A stretch of DNA of 64,000 bases from the NCBI RefSeq assembly GCF_016919445.1, contig NZ_CP070356.1:2822001-2886000 (forward strand), read 5' to 3'. Both the position numbers and the translations under genes were made by a program. Shown piece after piece: positions 18,204-28,437 of the stretch; within the stretch, counting starts at the first letter, position 1, and each line of letters starts with the position of its first letter. The stretch is from Pseudomonas sp. PDNC002 (lineage in GTDB: Bacteria; Pseudomonadota; Gammaproteobacteria; Pseudomonadales; Pseudomonadaceae). The notes under the pieces were generated by a model. The model was not told the DNA's origin. It ran no database searches and was given only the letters and a program-made list of their open reading frames with translations.

Positions 18204-18466
18204 ACCGTTGCATTCCTGACGATCTGCTTGAACGTTTGTGCGGCGACTTGCCAATCCTCGTTCGAGGAAGCGGTTTCCAGGTGGTACTCCTCGCCGTGCT
18301 TGCGCAGGGCGGCGATGTAAACGCGGGAGTAACCGAGGGCGGATTCTTCGTCGAGGCTATACACCACGAAATTCTGATGAATTCGTGGAACTGCAAATCC
18401 GCAGAGGACAGTGGCGTCGACGATCTGATGTTCGAGGGTCTCAACGCGGATGGTCGGTGTACTCAT
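18200..18466 (-). CDS. Hypothetical 88-aa protein, partner of the coiled-coil gene
   Basis: A small soluble protein (88 aa) with alternating beta-type segments: VDATVLCGFAVPRIHQNFVV, YSLDEESALGYSRVYIAAL, then HLETASSNEDWQVAAQTFKQ. The strand pattern and the acidic-Trp ending weakly recall DUF1292/YrzB-like proteins, but I cannot establish this by eye. It is the first gene of a two-gene unit; its stop TGA overlaps the downstream ATG. The ribosome site is weak (AAGG, 9-bp spacing). Its function is unknown. Confidence 0.75.
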   Translation of the reverse strand: MSTPTIRVETLEHQIVDATVLCGFAVPRIHQNFVVYSLDEESALGYSRVYIAALRKHGEEYHLETASSNEDWQVAAQTFKQIVRNATV

Positions 18467-18746
18467 GTGAAATGCCTTGCATGAAGCGCAGAGTCGCGCG
18501 AAGGAGTTGTCACTCTAATTGGCGGGGGAAAGGACAGGGGATGCGACGGTGCTGAAGAGTTCGTCGGAGATTTCCGGGACTCGTCTCGGGCCGCGGAGAT
18601 CGCTGTAGCATTCAGCGACTTTCAACGTAGGGGCGTATTGCAGTGGGTGTTCGCGCTGCCACATTTTTCCGGCGGCGGCCGTTGATCGCGCCGGATCAAG
18701 CGGGAACCCGTCCCCGAGCAGCGGGTCCGCGCGGTAATGGTAAGAG
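18467..18746. other. Divergent intergenic region, unknown operon / ABC operon
   Basis: A 280-bp gap between the minus-strand unknown operon and the plus-strand ABC operon. It must hold promoters for both, but I find no convincing -35/-10 pair. A TAGAGT on the minus strand near 18515 is the only weak -10 candidate. No ORF here is credible. Confidence 0.5.
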
Positions 18747-19673
18747 ATGATGATCGTTATTAAAGAACTCACGAAGCGCTTCGGGCACCACACGGTTGTC
18801 GACGATCTGTCGTTCAGCATCCGCCAAGGCGAAGTGCTTGGCTTCCTCGGACCCAACGGTGCGGGAAAGTCCACCACCATGCGAATGCTGACGGGGTTCC
18901 TGGCGCCAACCTCCGGCACCGCGAGCATCCATGGCTATGACATCCTTGCGCAGACCCGGCGCGCACAAAAGCTGATCGGCTACTTGCCCGAAGGCGCCCC
19001 CAGCTATGGCGACATGAGTGTCACTGCGTATCTGGATTTCATCGCCGGTATACGCGGGTTCCGTGGAAAGCAGGCCCGCGAGCGCGTGGGGCGGGTGGTG
19101 GAGCAACTTGAGCTGGAAGCCGTCCGCCGGCAGACGATCGATACCCTGTCCAAGGGATTCAAGCGCCGGGTCGGTGTCGCCCAGGCAATTCTGCATGATC
19201 CGCAGGTCTTGATCCTCGACGAGCCCACGGATGGCCTCGACCCGAACCAGAAGCATCAGGTTCGCGAACTGATCAAGGAATTGGCCGGCGGCCGGATCAC
19301 CGTCGTTTCCACCCATATCCTCGAGGAAGTGAGCGCTCTCTGTTCGCGAGCGGTGGTGATCGCCAATGGCCGATTGGTGGCGGACGAGTCACCTGAGCGC
19401 CTGGAGCGCCGGTCCCGGTACCACCAGGCAGTGTCGATGATCGCCGAGTGTGCTCTCGATGCCGTCGCATTGGCCGCCTTGCCGGGGGTTGCAAGCGTGG
19501 AGAGGAGCGATGCCGAGAATGGCCTGACGGTCCTGGCGAAACCGGGGCACGTCATTTTCCCCCAGGTCAGTGGCCTCGTTCACGACCGCGGCTGGGCCGT
19601 GCAGCAACTGACCGTGGAGCGGGGGCGTCTGGACGAGGTATTCCGCAGCCTGACGCGGGGGAGAGCTGCATGA
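18747..19673 (+). CDS. ABC transporter ATP-binding protein (GldA/NatA-like)
   Basis: The cytoplasmic ATPase of an export-type ABC system, 308 aa. Walker A is GPNGAGKST (about residues 37-45), the signature region is LSKGFKRRVGVAQAI (a degenerate LSGGQ), Walker B is VLILDEPTDGLDPNQ, and the H-loop is STHILEE. The C-terminal 90 residues are the accessory domain typical of GldA/CcmA/NatA subunits. Two adjacent ATG codons are possible starts. Its stop overlaps the permease start (ATGATGA), so the subunits are translationally coupled. In Bacteroidetes the GldA-F-G set is linked to gliding, but in Pseudomonas the substrate is unknown. Confidence 0.9.
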   Translation: MMIVIKELTKRFGHHTVVDDLSFSIRQGEVLGFLGPNGAGKSTTMRMLTGFLAPTSGTASIHGYDILAQTRRAQKLIGYLPEGAPSYGDMSVTAYLDFIAGIRGFRGKQARERVGRVVEQLELEAVRRQTIDTLSKGFKRRVGVAQAILHDPQVLILDEPTDGLDPNQKHQVRELIKELAGGRITVVSTHILEEVSALCSRAVVIANGRLVADESPERLERRSRYHQAVSMIAECALDAVALAALPGVASVERSDAENGLTVLAKPGHVIFPQVSGLVHDRGWAVQQLTVERGRLDEVFRSLTRGRAA

Positions 19674-20404
19674 TGCAGTTGTCGATCATCTTCAAACGGG
19701 AGTTGATGAGCTATTTCGCTACGCCCCTGGCCTATGTATTCATCGTGATATTCCTCGTGCTATCAGGCGTATTCACGTTTTACCTGGGCAACTTCTACGA
19801 GCGGAACCAAGCCGATCTCAACGCCTTCTTCAGCTTTCACCCCTGGTTGTATCTGTTCCTGATTCCCGCAGTTGCCATGCGCCTTTGGTCAGAGGAGCGC
19901 AAGTCCGGAACCATCGAATTGCTGATGACCCTGCCGGTTACGCGCCTGCAGGCGGTGGCTGGCAAGTTCCTGGCCGCGTGGGTATTCGCGGGCATCGCAT
20001 TGCTGCTGACTTTCCCCATGGTCATCACGGTCAACTACCTGGGAAGGCCCGACAACGGCGCGATCTTCACCGGTTATCTGGGGAGCTGGCTGCTGGCAGG
20101 CACTTATCTCGCCATTGGCTCCTGCATGTCTGCGCTCTCCAAGAACCAGGTGATCGCCTTCATCCTGGCTATCGTCACCTGCTTCGTCTTCATCGCGGCT
20201 GGATTGCCCATGGTGCTGGATGTATTCCGCTTCTGGGCTCCGCAAAGACTGCTCGATGCAATCGCCTCGATGAGCTTCCTGATGCGCTTCGATGCTGTCA
20301 GCAAGGGCGTCATCGACCTTCGTGACCTGTCGTATTTCGTCAGTCTGATTGCCGCGTGGCTGGTCGCAACTGTCGTCGTCATTGATCTCAAGAAAGCCGA
20401 GTGA
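19670..20404 (+). CDS. ABC transporter permease (GldF-like, ABC-2 type)
   Basis: A 244-aa inner-membrane protein with six hydrophobic segments and the ABC-2 permease start IFKRELMSYFATPLAYVFIV. The conserved coupling segment WSEERKSGTIELLMTLPV (about residues 70-87) is the family hallmark. It partners with the ATPase upstream and the GldG-like protein 10 bp downstream. Its start overlaps the preceding stop. Confidence 0.9.
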   Translation: MMQLSIIFKRELMSYFATPLAYVFIVIFLVLSGVFTFYLGNFYERNQADLNAFFSFHPWLYLFLIPAVAMRLWSEERKSGTIELLMTLPVTRLQAVAGKFLAAWVFAGIALLLTFPMVITVNYLGRPDNGAIFTGYLGSWLLAGTYLAIGSCMSALSKNQVIAFILAIVTCFVFIAAGLPMVLDVFRFWAPQRLLDAIASMSFLMRFDAVSKGVIDLRDLSYFVSLIAAWLVATVVVIDLKKAE

Positions 20405-20414
20405 GTCTGCCCCG

Positions 20415-22253
20415 ATGAAAAAGATTCTGTACTCCGGGGCGGGGCTGGTTCTCGTCGCACTGCTCTTCCTGGCCTTCAATATGCTCTGCAGCCAGGTATT
20501 CACCAATGCACGGGTGGATCTGACCCAGCAGAAGCTCTACACCATTTCCGCCGGCACCCGGCAGATCCTCAATTCGCTCGAGGAGCCGGTCGATCTCTAC
20601 TTCTACTATTCCGACAAGGGCACGCGTGACCTGGTCCCGCTGCGCAACTACGCCAATCGCGTTGCCGAACTCCTCAAGACCTACGAGCGCCAGGCGAAAG
20701 GCAAGGTTCGCCTGCATCTGATCGATCCCCAGCCGTTCTCGGAAGATGAGGACCGCGCTGCCGAGTTCGGCCTCCAGGGGGTTCCGGTGCCCGATGGTGG
20801 CGCACCGCTCTACTTTGGCCTGGCGGGCACCAATTCCCTGGGGCATTCCCAGGTGGTTCCGATCTTCATGCCGGATCAGGAGCAATTCCTGGAATACGAT
20901 GTCAGCCGTTTGATACAGGCCCTGGCCGAGCCCAAGCGGCCTGTCATCGGCGTGATGTCCGCGCTGGACATGAGTGGCGGCTACGACCTGCAGACACAGC
21001 AGATGACGGCGTCGTGGGTGCTGTTCAACGACATCCGTCAGCAGTTCGATGTGCGCAACCTGAAACTCAACATGGACCAGATCCCACGGGACATTACCGT
21101 GTTGATGCTGGTGCACCCGAAGAATCTGACGCAGGAAACGCTGTACGCGATCGATCAGTACGTACTCCGTGGCGGCAAGCTTCTGGTGTTCGTAGACCCC
21201 TTCAGCGAGGCGGATCGAGATTCGCCGATGGCCGCGCTGGGCGGCGCGGGAGAGCTGTCGTCGGACATCCAGCCGCTGTTCAAGGCCTGGGGGCTGCGAA
21301 TGCTCCCGGACCAGGTGCTGGGCGATGGCACGTACGCGATGTCGGTGAACTTGGGGGCGGGCGAACAGGCGACCCACCACCCGGCCTGGCTCAGCCTGGA
21401 TCGCCAGGCAATCGATCAGACCGACATTACCACCGCCGGCCTTGACAGTATCAATGTCGCCACGGCAGGCATTCTAGAGCCGCTCGAAGGCGCCAAGACG
21501 CAGTTCACTCCGCTGCTCAGCAGCTCGACCAACGCCATGCCCTTCGATGCACGGCGATTCCGCACACTCGAGAACCCGGGCCTGTTGATGGGGGAACTGG
21601 CGCCGACCGGTCAGCGCTACACTATTGCCGCCCGCATCCAGGGGCCGGCCGAGAGTGCCTTTCCACAGGGTGTCGAGGGGCGCAAAGGAGGCTTCAAGAG
21701 CTCCGCGAGCATCAATGTGATCGTGGTAGCGGACACCGATCTGCTGAGTGATCGCCTGTGGGTGCAGTTGCAGGACTTCTACGGCCAGCAGGTGCCGCAA
21801 CCGTGGGCGGACAACGCGAATTTCATCGTCAACAGCCTGGATAACCTGGCTGGCTCGGACGCGCTGATCAGCGTGCGTTCCCGTGGAACATTCAGCCGCC
21901 CGTTCCTGGTGGTGAATGACCTGCAGCGCAAGGCAGAGTCACGCTTCCGTGAGCGGGAGGATGCGCTGAAGGGGCGTCTGGCGGAGACCGAGGAGAAGCT
22001 TGCAGGGCTGAAGAAGCCCGAGCCGGGCAAGGTCAATGAGCTCGCGCCTGAGCAGCAGGCTACATTGCAGCAGTTCATCCAGGAGCGCATCCAGCTTCGC
22101 AAGGAGTTGCGCGACGTACAGTTCCAGTTGAATGCCGACATCGACAAGTTGGGTGCTCGCCTGAGAGTCATCAATATCGCAGCGGTGCCCTTGCTGCTGA
22201 CGCTGGTCGCTCTCTTCATGTGGCTGTGGCGCAGGGCTCGACAGGGAAGCTGA
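20415..22253 (+). CDS. GldG-like ABC auxiliary protein
   Basis: A 612-aa inner-membrane protein with one N-terminal helix (about residues 5-24), a large periplasmic region, a short coiled coil (about 515-580) and a C-terminal helix (about 587-605). The early RVDLTQQKLYTISAGTRQIL and LYFYYSDKGT are hallmarks of the ABC-type auxiliary domain (GldG, PF09822-like). GldG proteins are thought to work with the GldA/GldF pair. A DUF4340 partner often follows in such operons but is absent here, where a hairpin comes right after the stop. The ATG before MKKILYSG is chosen because it fits the membrane anchor. Confidence 0.87.
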   Translation: MKKILYSGAGLVLVALLFLAFNMLCSQVFTNARVDLTQQKLYTISAGTRQILNSLEEPVDLYFYYSDKGTRDLVPLRNYANRVAELLKTYERQAKGKVRLHLIDPQPFSEDEDRAAEFGLQGVPVPDGGAPLYFGLAGTNSLGHSQVVPIFMPDQEQFLEYDVSRLIQALAEPKRPVIGVMSALDMSGGYDLQTQQMTASWVLFNDIRQQFDVRNLKLNMDQIPRDITVLMLVHPKNLTQETLYAIDQYVLRGGKLLVFVDPFSEADRDSPMAALGGAGELSSDIQPLFKAWGLRMLPDQVLGDGTYAMSVNLGAGEQATHHPAWLSLDRQAIDQTDITTAGLDSINVATAGILEPLEGAKTQFTPLLSSSTNAMPFDARRFRTLENPGLLMGELAPTGQRYTIAARIQGPAESAFPQGVEGRKGGFKSSASINVIVVADTDLLSDRLWVQLQDFYGQQVPQPWADNANFIVNSLDNLAGSDALISVRSRGTFSRPFLVVNDLQRKAESRFREREDALKGRLAETEEKLAGLKKPEPGKVNELAPEQQATLQQFIQERIQLRKELRDVQFQLNADIDKLGARLRVINIAAVPLLLTLVALFMWLWRRARQGS

Positions 22254-22276
22254 TTCCCTGGCGCTCCGCCAGGGAA
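22254..22276 (+). terminator. Hairpin directly after the ABC/GldG operon
   Basis: A 9-bp perfect stem (TTCCCTGGC with GCCAGGGAA, 5-base loop) starts on the base after the stop codon. No T-run follows, so it may be a 3'-end stabiliser or a weak terminator. Confidence 0.5.
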
Positions 22277-22660
22277 GTAATAGTCCGCGAGCATTGGGAG
22301 CGCAGGACCGCGGATGGTGCGTCGATTCCGGCGCCCGTCCGATGGCAGGCCGATCGGAAATGCTCCTGGCTCGCGCCCGGCAATCTGTTGGCGAGGCCGA
22401 ATTCAGCTGCGGAATGATAGGGCATATCCATTGGAATGCAGGGTCGTGTAAGTAATTGCGCGGCTTTGGACTGAATTCGCAGCCATGCAGGTTGAAGGGA
22501 AATCGGGAACGAAATTACCCGTGGAAAATGCGGAGACGCGCGAAAAGGTCCACGTTCGAAACACTTTCGTTACGCTGGGTAACGAGCACCAAAATGGCTC
22601 TACAAGCCCCGAAAAATGGCACTTGGGCCTGTTTGGTCATAGGGCCGCGGAGTTGATGAA
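22277..22660. other. Gene-free stretch upstream of the cold-shock gene
   Basis: About 380 bp (part of a 599-bp gap between genes) without a supported gene. It is visibly less GC-rich than the surroundings, especially after 22480. ORFs of 60-100 codons cross it, but none has a ribosome site, conserved motif or Pseudomonas-like codon use. It may be a remnant of a lost gene or a rearrangement scar. I see no repeat or integrase trace. Confidence 0.5.
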
Positions 22661-22667
22661 AAAGTGC

Positions 22668-22852
22668 TTTTCAGCTGTAACTTTTGATTTATATACTCGG
22701 GAGCGTGGTCGCCATTGGGCGTTATTTCGAATTACCTTCCAACAGGGTTTCGATCCGGGTTGGATGATTGGGAAAACGTTCAGCTGGTGATCGCCAAAGT
22801 CCTCATTCCCGGGGGCCACCCAAAAATAATAGGCAAGTTGGAGAGTGTGGTA
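22668..22852 (+). promoter_or_regulatory. Probable cold-shock gene promoter and long 5' leader
   Basis: TTTTCA (22668-22673) and TATACT (22692-22697), 18 bp apart, make a plausible sigma70 promoter in the most AT-rich part of the gap. The implied leader is about 150 nt, fitting the long structured 5' UTRs of cspA-type mRNAs that act in cold induction. The leader includes a GC-rich hairpin region (CCCGGGGG around 22808-22815) and a GGAGAG ribosome site. Confidence 0.45.
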
Positions 22853-23062
22853 ATGGCTGATCGTGAGGTCGGAACCGTCAAGTGGTTCAATGACGCCAAA
22901 GGTTATGGATTCATTCAACGCGATAGCGGTCCGGACGTTTTCGTTCACTACCGTGCCATTCGTGGCGATGGTCACCGCTCCCTGGTCGAAGGCCAGAAAG
23001 TGGAGTTCTCGGTGATCCAGGGTCAGAAAGGCCTCCAGGCGGAAGACGTCGCCAAGGTCTGA
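22853..23062 (+). CDS. Cold-shock domain protein (CspA family)
   Basis: A 69-aa single cold-shock domain that binds single-stranded RNA and DNA and keeps mRNA unfolded. The sequence has [16 protein letters not shown] (RNP1) and [13 protein letters not shown] (RNP2 region), the complete family signature. A GGAG ribosome site lies about 9 bases before ATG. A 46-residue upstream extension in frame is not credible because it lies in the leader. A strong terminator follows 13 bp after the stop. Confidence 0.95.
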   Translation: MADREVGTVKWFNDAKGYGFIQRDSGPDVFVHYRAIRGDGHRSLVEGQKVEFSVIQGQKGLQAEDVAKV

Positions 23063-23075
23063 GCCCCCGAAAGAA

Positions 23076-23109
23076 CAAAGGCCCGTCCAATGGACGGGCC
23101 TTTGTTTTT
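23076..23109 (+). terminator. Rho-independent terminator of the cold-shock gene
   Basis: Stem CAAAGGCCCGTCC with its complement around a short loop, followed by TTTTT. It faces the convergent gene ending at 23131, so it also lies at that unit's 3' end. Confidence 0.9.
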
Positions 23110-23130
23110 AAAGCCTTGCGCAGTGAAGTT

Positions 23131-23502
23131 TCAGCCCGTGCGCCAGGTGATCTCTTCGACGCCCGCGGTGGTCACTTTCAGCCAGCGGTCCGCGTCTTCC
23201 TCGCCCTGATCCTCGCTCCAGCTGCCGGGTGCGCAGCGTACTTCCACTTCCAGCGCGGCGCAGGCGTCGCGAGCGCAGGCGACATCGTCGTCCCACGGCG
23301 TCTTGTCGCTGTCCAGGAACAGGCTGTTCCACTTGCCCACGGCTTTGGGCAGCCAGGTGGCGGGAATGCTGCCGGCGATGCACTTGAAGGTTTCGCCCTG
23401 GGCGCGCCATTCGCTGCACGGGCCAATTGCCTTTTCCAGCCAGGCACTGACGGCGGCCTGGTCGGCATCCTTGATGTAGATCTCGATATCCGGTTGGCGC
23501 AT
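23131..23502 (-). CDS. Conserved hypothetical protein
   Basis: A 123-aa soluble acidic protein of unknown function, Trp-rich for its size (SEWRAQGET, TWLPKAVGKWNSLFLD, DRWLKVTTAGVEEITWR). It is the last gene of the dapE-orf61-rlmA unit, starting 10 bp after rlmA with a GAGGA ribosome site. I recall a similar gene between the cold-shock gene and rlmA in other Pseudomonas. No signal peptide is present. Confidence 0.82.
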   Translation of the reverse strand: MRQPDIEIYIKDADQAAVSAWLEKAIGPCSEWRAQGETFKCIAGSIPATWLPKAVGKWNSLFLDSDKTPWDDDVACARDACAALEVEVRCAPGSWSEDQGEEDADRWLKVTTAGVEEITWRTG

Positions 23503-23512
23503 GGCGTCCTCG

Positions 23513-24315
23513 TCAGGGTTCTTGGCGTTGCAGCCAATCGTAGCGTACCGCGACGGTTACCTCGAAGGGTTCGGCGAGGATGTGCTCGCGTCGCTCTGCG
23601 TTGACACGCCAGCCATGGGGCGTCATCGCCAGCAGGTGCTCGCGGGCTTCGCGGGTCTCCAGCGGCAGCTTGAAACTCAGTTGTTCGGTGTGCGCCGGCT
23701 TGAGCTCGGCGGGCAGGTCGGCGAGGTGCTTGTCCTCGACGTACTCGCGCACTTCGTCGTACAGGCGTTGACGCAGTTCCAGCAGATGGTCGCGGGCCGG
23801 CCCGAGGCGCAGAATGCCGCCGCCGGGAGTGAGCAGGCGCGTCGCTTCTTTCCAATCGATGGGGCTGAAGACGCTGGCGAGCAGTTGGCAGGAAGCGTCC
23901 TCTAGCGGTACGCGGGCCATGCTGGCGACCATCCAGGTCAGCTGCGGAGCGCGTTTGCAGGCGCGCTTGACCGCTTCGCGGGAGATATCCAGCGCGTAGC
24001 CGTCGGCCTGGGGCAGTGCCTCGCCCAGTTGTGCGGTGTAGTAGCCCTCGCCGCAGCCGATATCCAGCCAGCGGCCCGGCGCGCGCTCGGCTGCCAGTTC
24101 GGCCAGGCGCTTGGCCAGCGGTGCGTAATGCCCGGCGCCGAGGAAGTAGCGGCGCGCCTCGACCATGGTGGCGTTGTCGCCTGGGTCGAGGCTCTTCTTG
24201 TGCTGTACCGGCAGCAGATTCAGGTAGCCCTGGCGCGCGCGGTCGAAGCGGTGGCCGGCGGGGCAGGCGACACCGTTGTCGACGTCGGTCAGCGCCTCGC
24301 GGCACAGCGGACAGA

Positions 24316-24322
<7 letters not shown>
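23513..24322 (-). CDS. rlmA: 23S rRNA (guanine745-N1)-methyltransferase family protein RlmA
   Basis: An SAM-dependent methyltransferase for G745 (or G748) of 23S rRNA, 269 aa. The N-terminal zinc finger has Cys4, Cys7, Cys20 and His24 (CPLC, then CPAGH), followed by RARQGYLNLLPVQHKKS. The SAM motif is WLDIGCGEGYY (about 83-93). The ATG overlaps the stop of the 61-aa ORF upstream (ATGCTGA) and directly follows an A7 run, so translation is coupled. Within the RlmA family G745 and G748 specificity cannot be told apart by eye; gammaproteobacterial members are usually G745. Confidence 0.9.
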
Positions 24323-25831
<1,509 letters not shown>

Positions 25832-25839
25832 GCCTTGCA

Positions 25840-28437
25840 TCAGCTGGCTGGCGCGACGTCCGCTGCCGGCGCCTCCTGAGCCTTGGGCGCGGCAGACAGC
25901 AGCGCCATCACCAGTGCGGCGAGGTAGGGCAGGGACTGCACCAGCAGCATGGCCACCCAGAACATCATGTCGCGGCTCGGCACGCCCTGCACCAGGACGA
26001 TACCCAGTGCCGCGCCCCACAGCAGGAGCATGATGAACACTTCTTCGCGAGCCTCGGCTAACGCCACCAGAAGGCCGTGGTTGGAGGCCATCTTCGGTGT
26101 GCGGAAGAACGGGATGGTCTTGGTGAACGTCCCGTAGAGCACCGCCTTGGCGATGGTATGCGACAGTGCGAGGCCCGCCACCGCTGCCTGGAACGAACGC
26201 AGCAGGTCCACGCCCACGGCGCGGCGGTAGAGGAACATGATCTTGCCGAACTTGAAGAAGAACAGCGCCAGCGGCGGGATGGCGAAGATCAGCAGCGGCG
26301 GGTCGACCCGCTTGGGCACGATGATCATCGCCGAGGACCAGAGCAGCGCGCCGGCGGTGAAGAAGATGTTCATGCCGTCGGCGATCCACGGCAGCCAGCC
26401 GGCGATGAAGTGGTAGCGCTGGCCGGTGGTGAGCTTGCTGTCCTTGCCCTGGAACAGCGCCCGGGCGTGGCCCTTCATGATCTGGATGGCGCCATAGGCC
26501 CAGCGGAAGCGCTGCTTCTTGTAGTCGATGAAGGTGTCGGGCATCACGCCCTTGCCGAAGCTCTGGTGCGAGTAGGCGGCTGAGTAGCCCTTCTCGAATA
26601 CCCGCAGGCCCAGCTCGGCGTCCTCGCAGATGGTCCAGTCGGCCCACTTGAGTTCGTCCATCACGGTCCGGCGGATCATGGTCATGGTGCCGTGCTGGAT
26701 GATCGCGTCGCGATCGTTGCGGGTGACCATGCCGATGTGGAAGAAGCCCTTGTATTCGGCGTAGCAGAGCTTCTTGAAGACGTTTTCCTCGCCGTCGTGG
26801 TAGTCCTGCGGGGACTGCACCACGGCGATCTTCGGATCACTGAAGTGCGGCACCATCTGCTTGAGCCAGTTCGGCTCGACGCAGTAGTCGGCGTCGATCA
26901 CCGCCACGACTTCGACGTCCGGCGCGGTGTGCGGCAGGATGTAGTTCAGTGCGCCGCCCTTGAAGCCAGCCAGTGGTGCGACGTGGAAGAAGCGGAAGCG
27001 CGGGCCGAGGACTTCGCAGTAGTCGCGTACCGGTTCCCACACCGCCGGGTCCTTGGTGTTGTTGTCGATGATCAGGACTTCGAAGTCCGGATAGTCGAGC
27101 CTGGACAGCGCATCCAGGGTCTTCTTCATCATCTCCGGCGGTTCGTTGTAGCAGGGCACGTGCACCGAAACCTTGGGCCGGTAGCCGGTATCGGTCAGCA
27201 CCGGGTCGAACGGCCGGCGGCGCTTGCGCACCCAGACGGTCTCGGCCAGTTCGTGGGCCTCGGTGAGCAGGACGATGAACACGCCCAGCGCGCCGATGCC
27301 CAGCAGGCCCCCGACGGTCAGGCTGAACCAGGTGCTGTACTGCTGGCTGTAGTCGTAGGCGATCCACACCAGCACCGAGCCGCCGGCGAAGGCGACCACG
27401 GTGAGGAAGGTGCGGCCGCGCTGGCGCAGGGCGCTGCCGTCGATCATCAGCAGGGTCAGGGCGAGCAGCGCCATCACCACCGAGGCGACCGCCAGGGCGC
27501 GCCATTGCGGGATGTTCACCACCGGCCCGTCGAAGTTGAACTTGGGCTGGCGCTGGGCGTTGTAGACGCCCCAGTAGGCACCGACCGAGCCTTCGTCACC
27601 GACTTTCCATGGCTGGTCGAAGGCTTCGACGACGAAGTAGTTGTAGCCCTTCTTGTTCAGCAGGTTGGTCAGCGTGCGCAGGTAGATGGCCTGGTCTGCC
27701 TGGGTGGCGTCGGCGCCGCCGCGCATGCGGCCGTTGCTCGGCCAGCCGACCTCGGCCAGCAGCAGCGGTTTGCGCGGGAACTTGGCGCGCAGCTCCTTGG
27801 CGCGCTCGAGGACGAACGGAACGGCGTCGTCCATCGGCGTGTATTCCCAGTAGGGCAGGACGTGGGCGGCGATCAGGTCGACGTGCTTGGCCAGCTCCGG
27901 GTACTTCTCGTAGATGTGCCACTGTTCGGCGGTGGTGACCGGCACCTTCACCGCCTTGCGCACGCGGTCCAGGTAGGCGCTCAGCTGTTCGACCGTGACC
28001 TCGCGGCGGAACAGCGCCTCGTTGCCGACGATCACCCGCACGACGCTGCGCGAGTTGTTGGCGATCTCGATGCCGCGCTCGATCTCGGCTTCGTTCTCCG
28101 CCTCGTCCGGGCCGATCCATATCCCCAGGCTGACGCGCATGCCGAGCTCTTCGGCTAGGCGTGGGATGTCGGCCAGCGAACCTTTTACCGAGTAGGTACG
28201 GATGTTGTCGGTCTGCTTGGAGACCAGCTCCAGGTCCGAGCGGATCTCGTCGTCACTGGGGAACTGGTTCTTCTGCGGATTCTGGTTCAGCCGGAACGGC
28301 GAGAAGGAGAATCCGGAAATGCTTTCCGGCCAGTCGGGAACGCTGACGGGGCGGTTATAGAGGGCCCAGAAACCGGTGAAGAGCGCCGCGAGGGCGACGA
28401 ATACCACCAGGTTGAGGCCGAGCTTGCGTGAAGACAT
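25840..28437 (-). CDS. ndvB: NdvB-type glucan synthase (GH17-like plus GT2 domains)
   Basis: An 865-aa inner-membrane glucosyltransferase for periplasmic beta-glucans. It has an N-terminal membrane anchor (about 7-24) and a periplasmic glycoside-hydrolase-17-like domain (about 40-310) with VIVGNEALFRREV and LLAEVGWPSNGRMRGG. Two or three helices follow, then a GT2 domain starting KVSVHVPCYNEPPEMM with DADYC, ICEDAELGL and QRFRW (D, D, D, QxxRW), and finally several C-terminal helices. P. aeruginosa NdvB makes cyclic glycerophosphorylated glucans linked to biofilm antibiotic tolerance. This reading is by family and length. The start at MSSRKLGLN is preferred over one six residues earlier. Confidence 0.92.
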   Translation of the reverse strand: MSSRKLGLNLVVFVALAALFTGFWALYNRPVSVPDWPESISGFSFSPFRLNQNPQKNQFPSDDEIRSDLELVSKQTDNIRTYSVKGSLADIPRLAEELGMRVSLGIWIGPDEAENEAEIERGIEIANNSRSVVRVIVGNEALFRREVTVEQLSAYLDRVRKAVKVPVTTAEQWHIYEKYPELAKHVDLIAAHVLPYWEYTPMDDAVPFVLERAKELRAKFPRKPLLLAEVGWPSNGRMRGGADATQADQAIYLRTLTNLLNKKGYNYFVVEAFDQPWKVGDEGSVGAYWGVYNAQRQPKFNFDGPVVNIPQWRALAVASVVMALLALTLLMIDGSALRQRGRTFLTVVAFAGGSVLVWIAYDYSQQYSTWFSLTVGGLLGIGALGVFIVLLTEAHELAETVWVRKRRRPFDPVLTDTGYRPKVSVHVPCYNEPPEMMKKTLDALSRLDYPDFEVLIIDNNTKDPAVWEPVRDYCEVLGPRFRFFHVAPLAGFKGGALNYILPHTAPDVEVVAVIDADYCVEPNWLKQMVPHFSDPKIAVVQSPQDYHDGEENVFKKLCYAEYKGFFHIGMVTRNDRDAIIQHGTMTMIRRTVMDELKWADWTICEDAELGLRVFEKGYSAAYSHQSFGKGVMPDTFIDYKKQRFRWAYGAIQIMKGHARALFQGKDSKLTTGQRYHFIAGWLPWIADGMNIFFTAGALLWSSAMIIVPKRVDPPLLIFAIPPLALFFFKFGKIMFLYRRAVGVDLLRSFQAAVAGLALSHTIAKAVLYGTFTKTIPFFRTPKMASNHGLLVALAEAREEVFIMLLLWGAALGIVLVQGVPSRDMMFWVAMLLVQSLPYLAALVMALLSAAPKAQEAPAADVAPAS

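Noticed and set aside
22485-22790. 101-codon ORF in the gap before the cold-shock gene
   Set aside because: Crosses the probable csp promoter and leader, has no ribosome site or recognisable motif; codon use unlike neighbours. Kept only as an open question in the gap entry.
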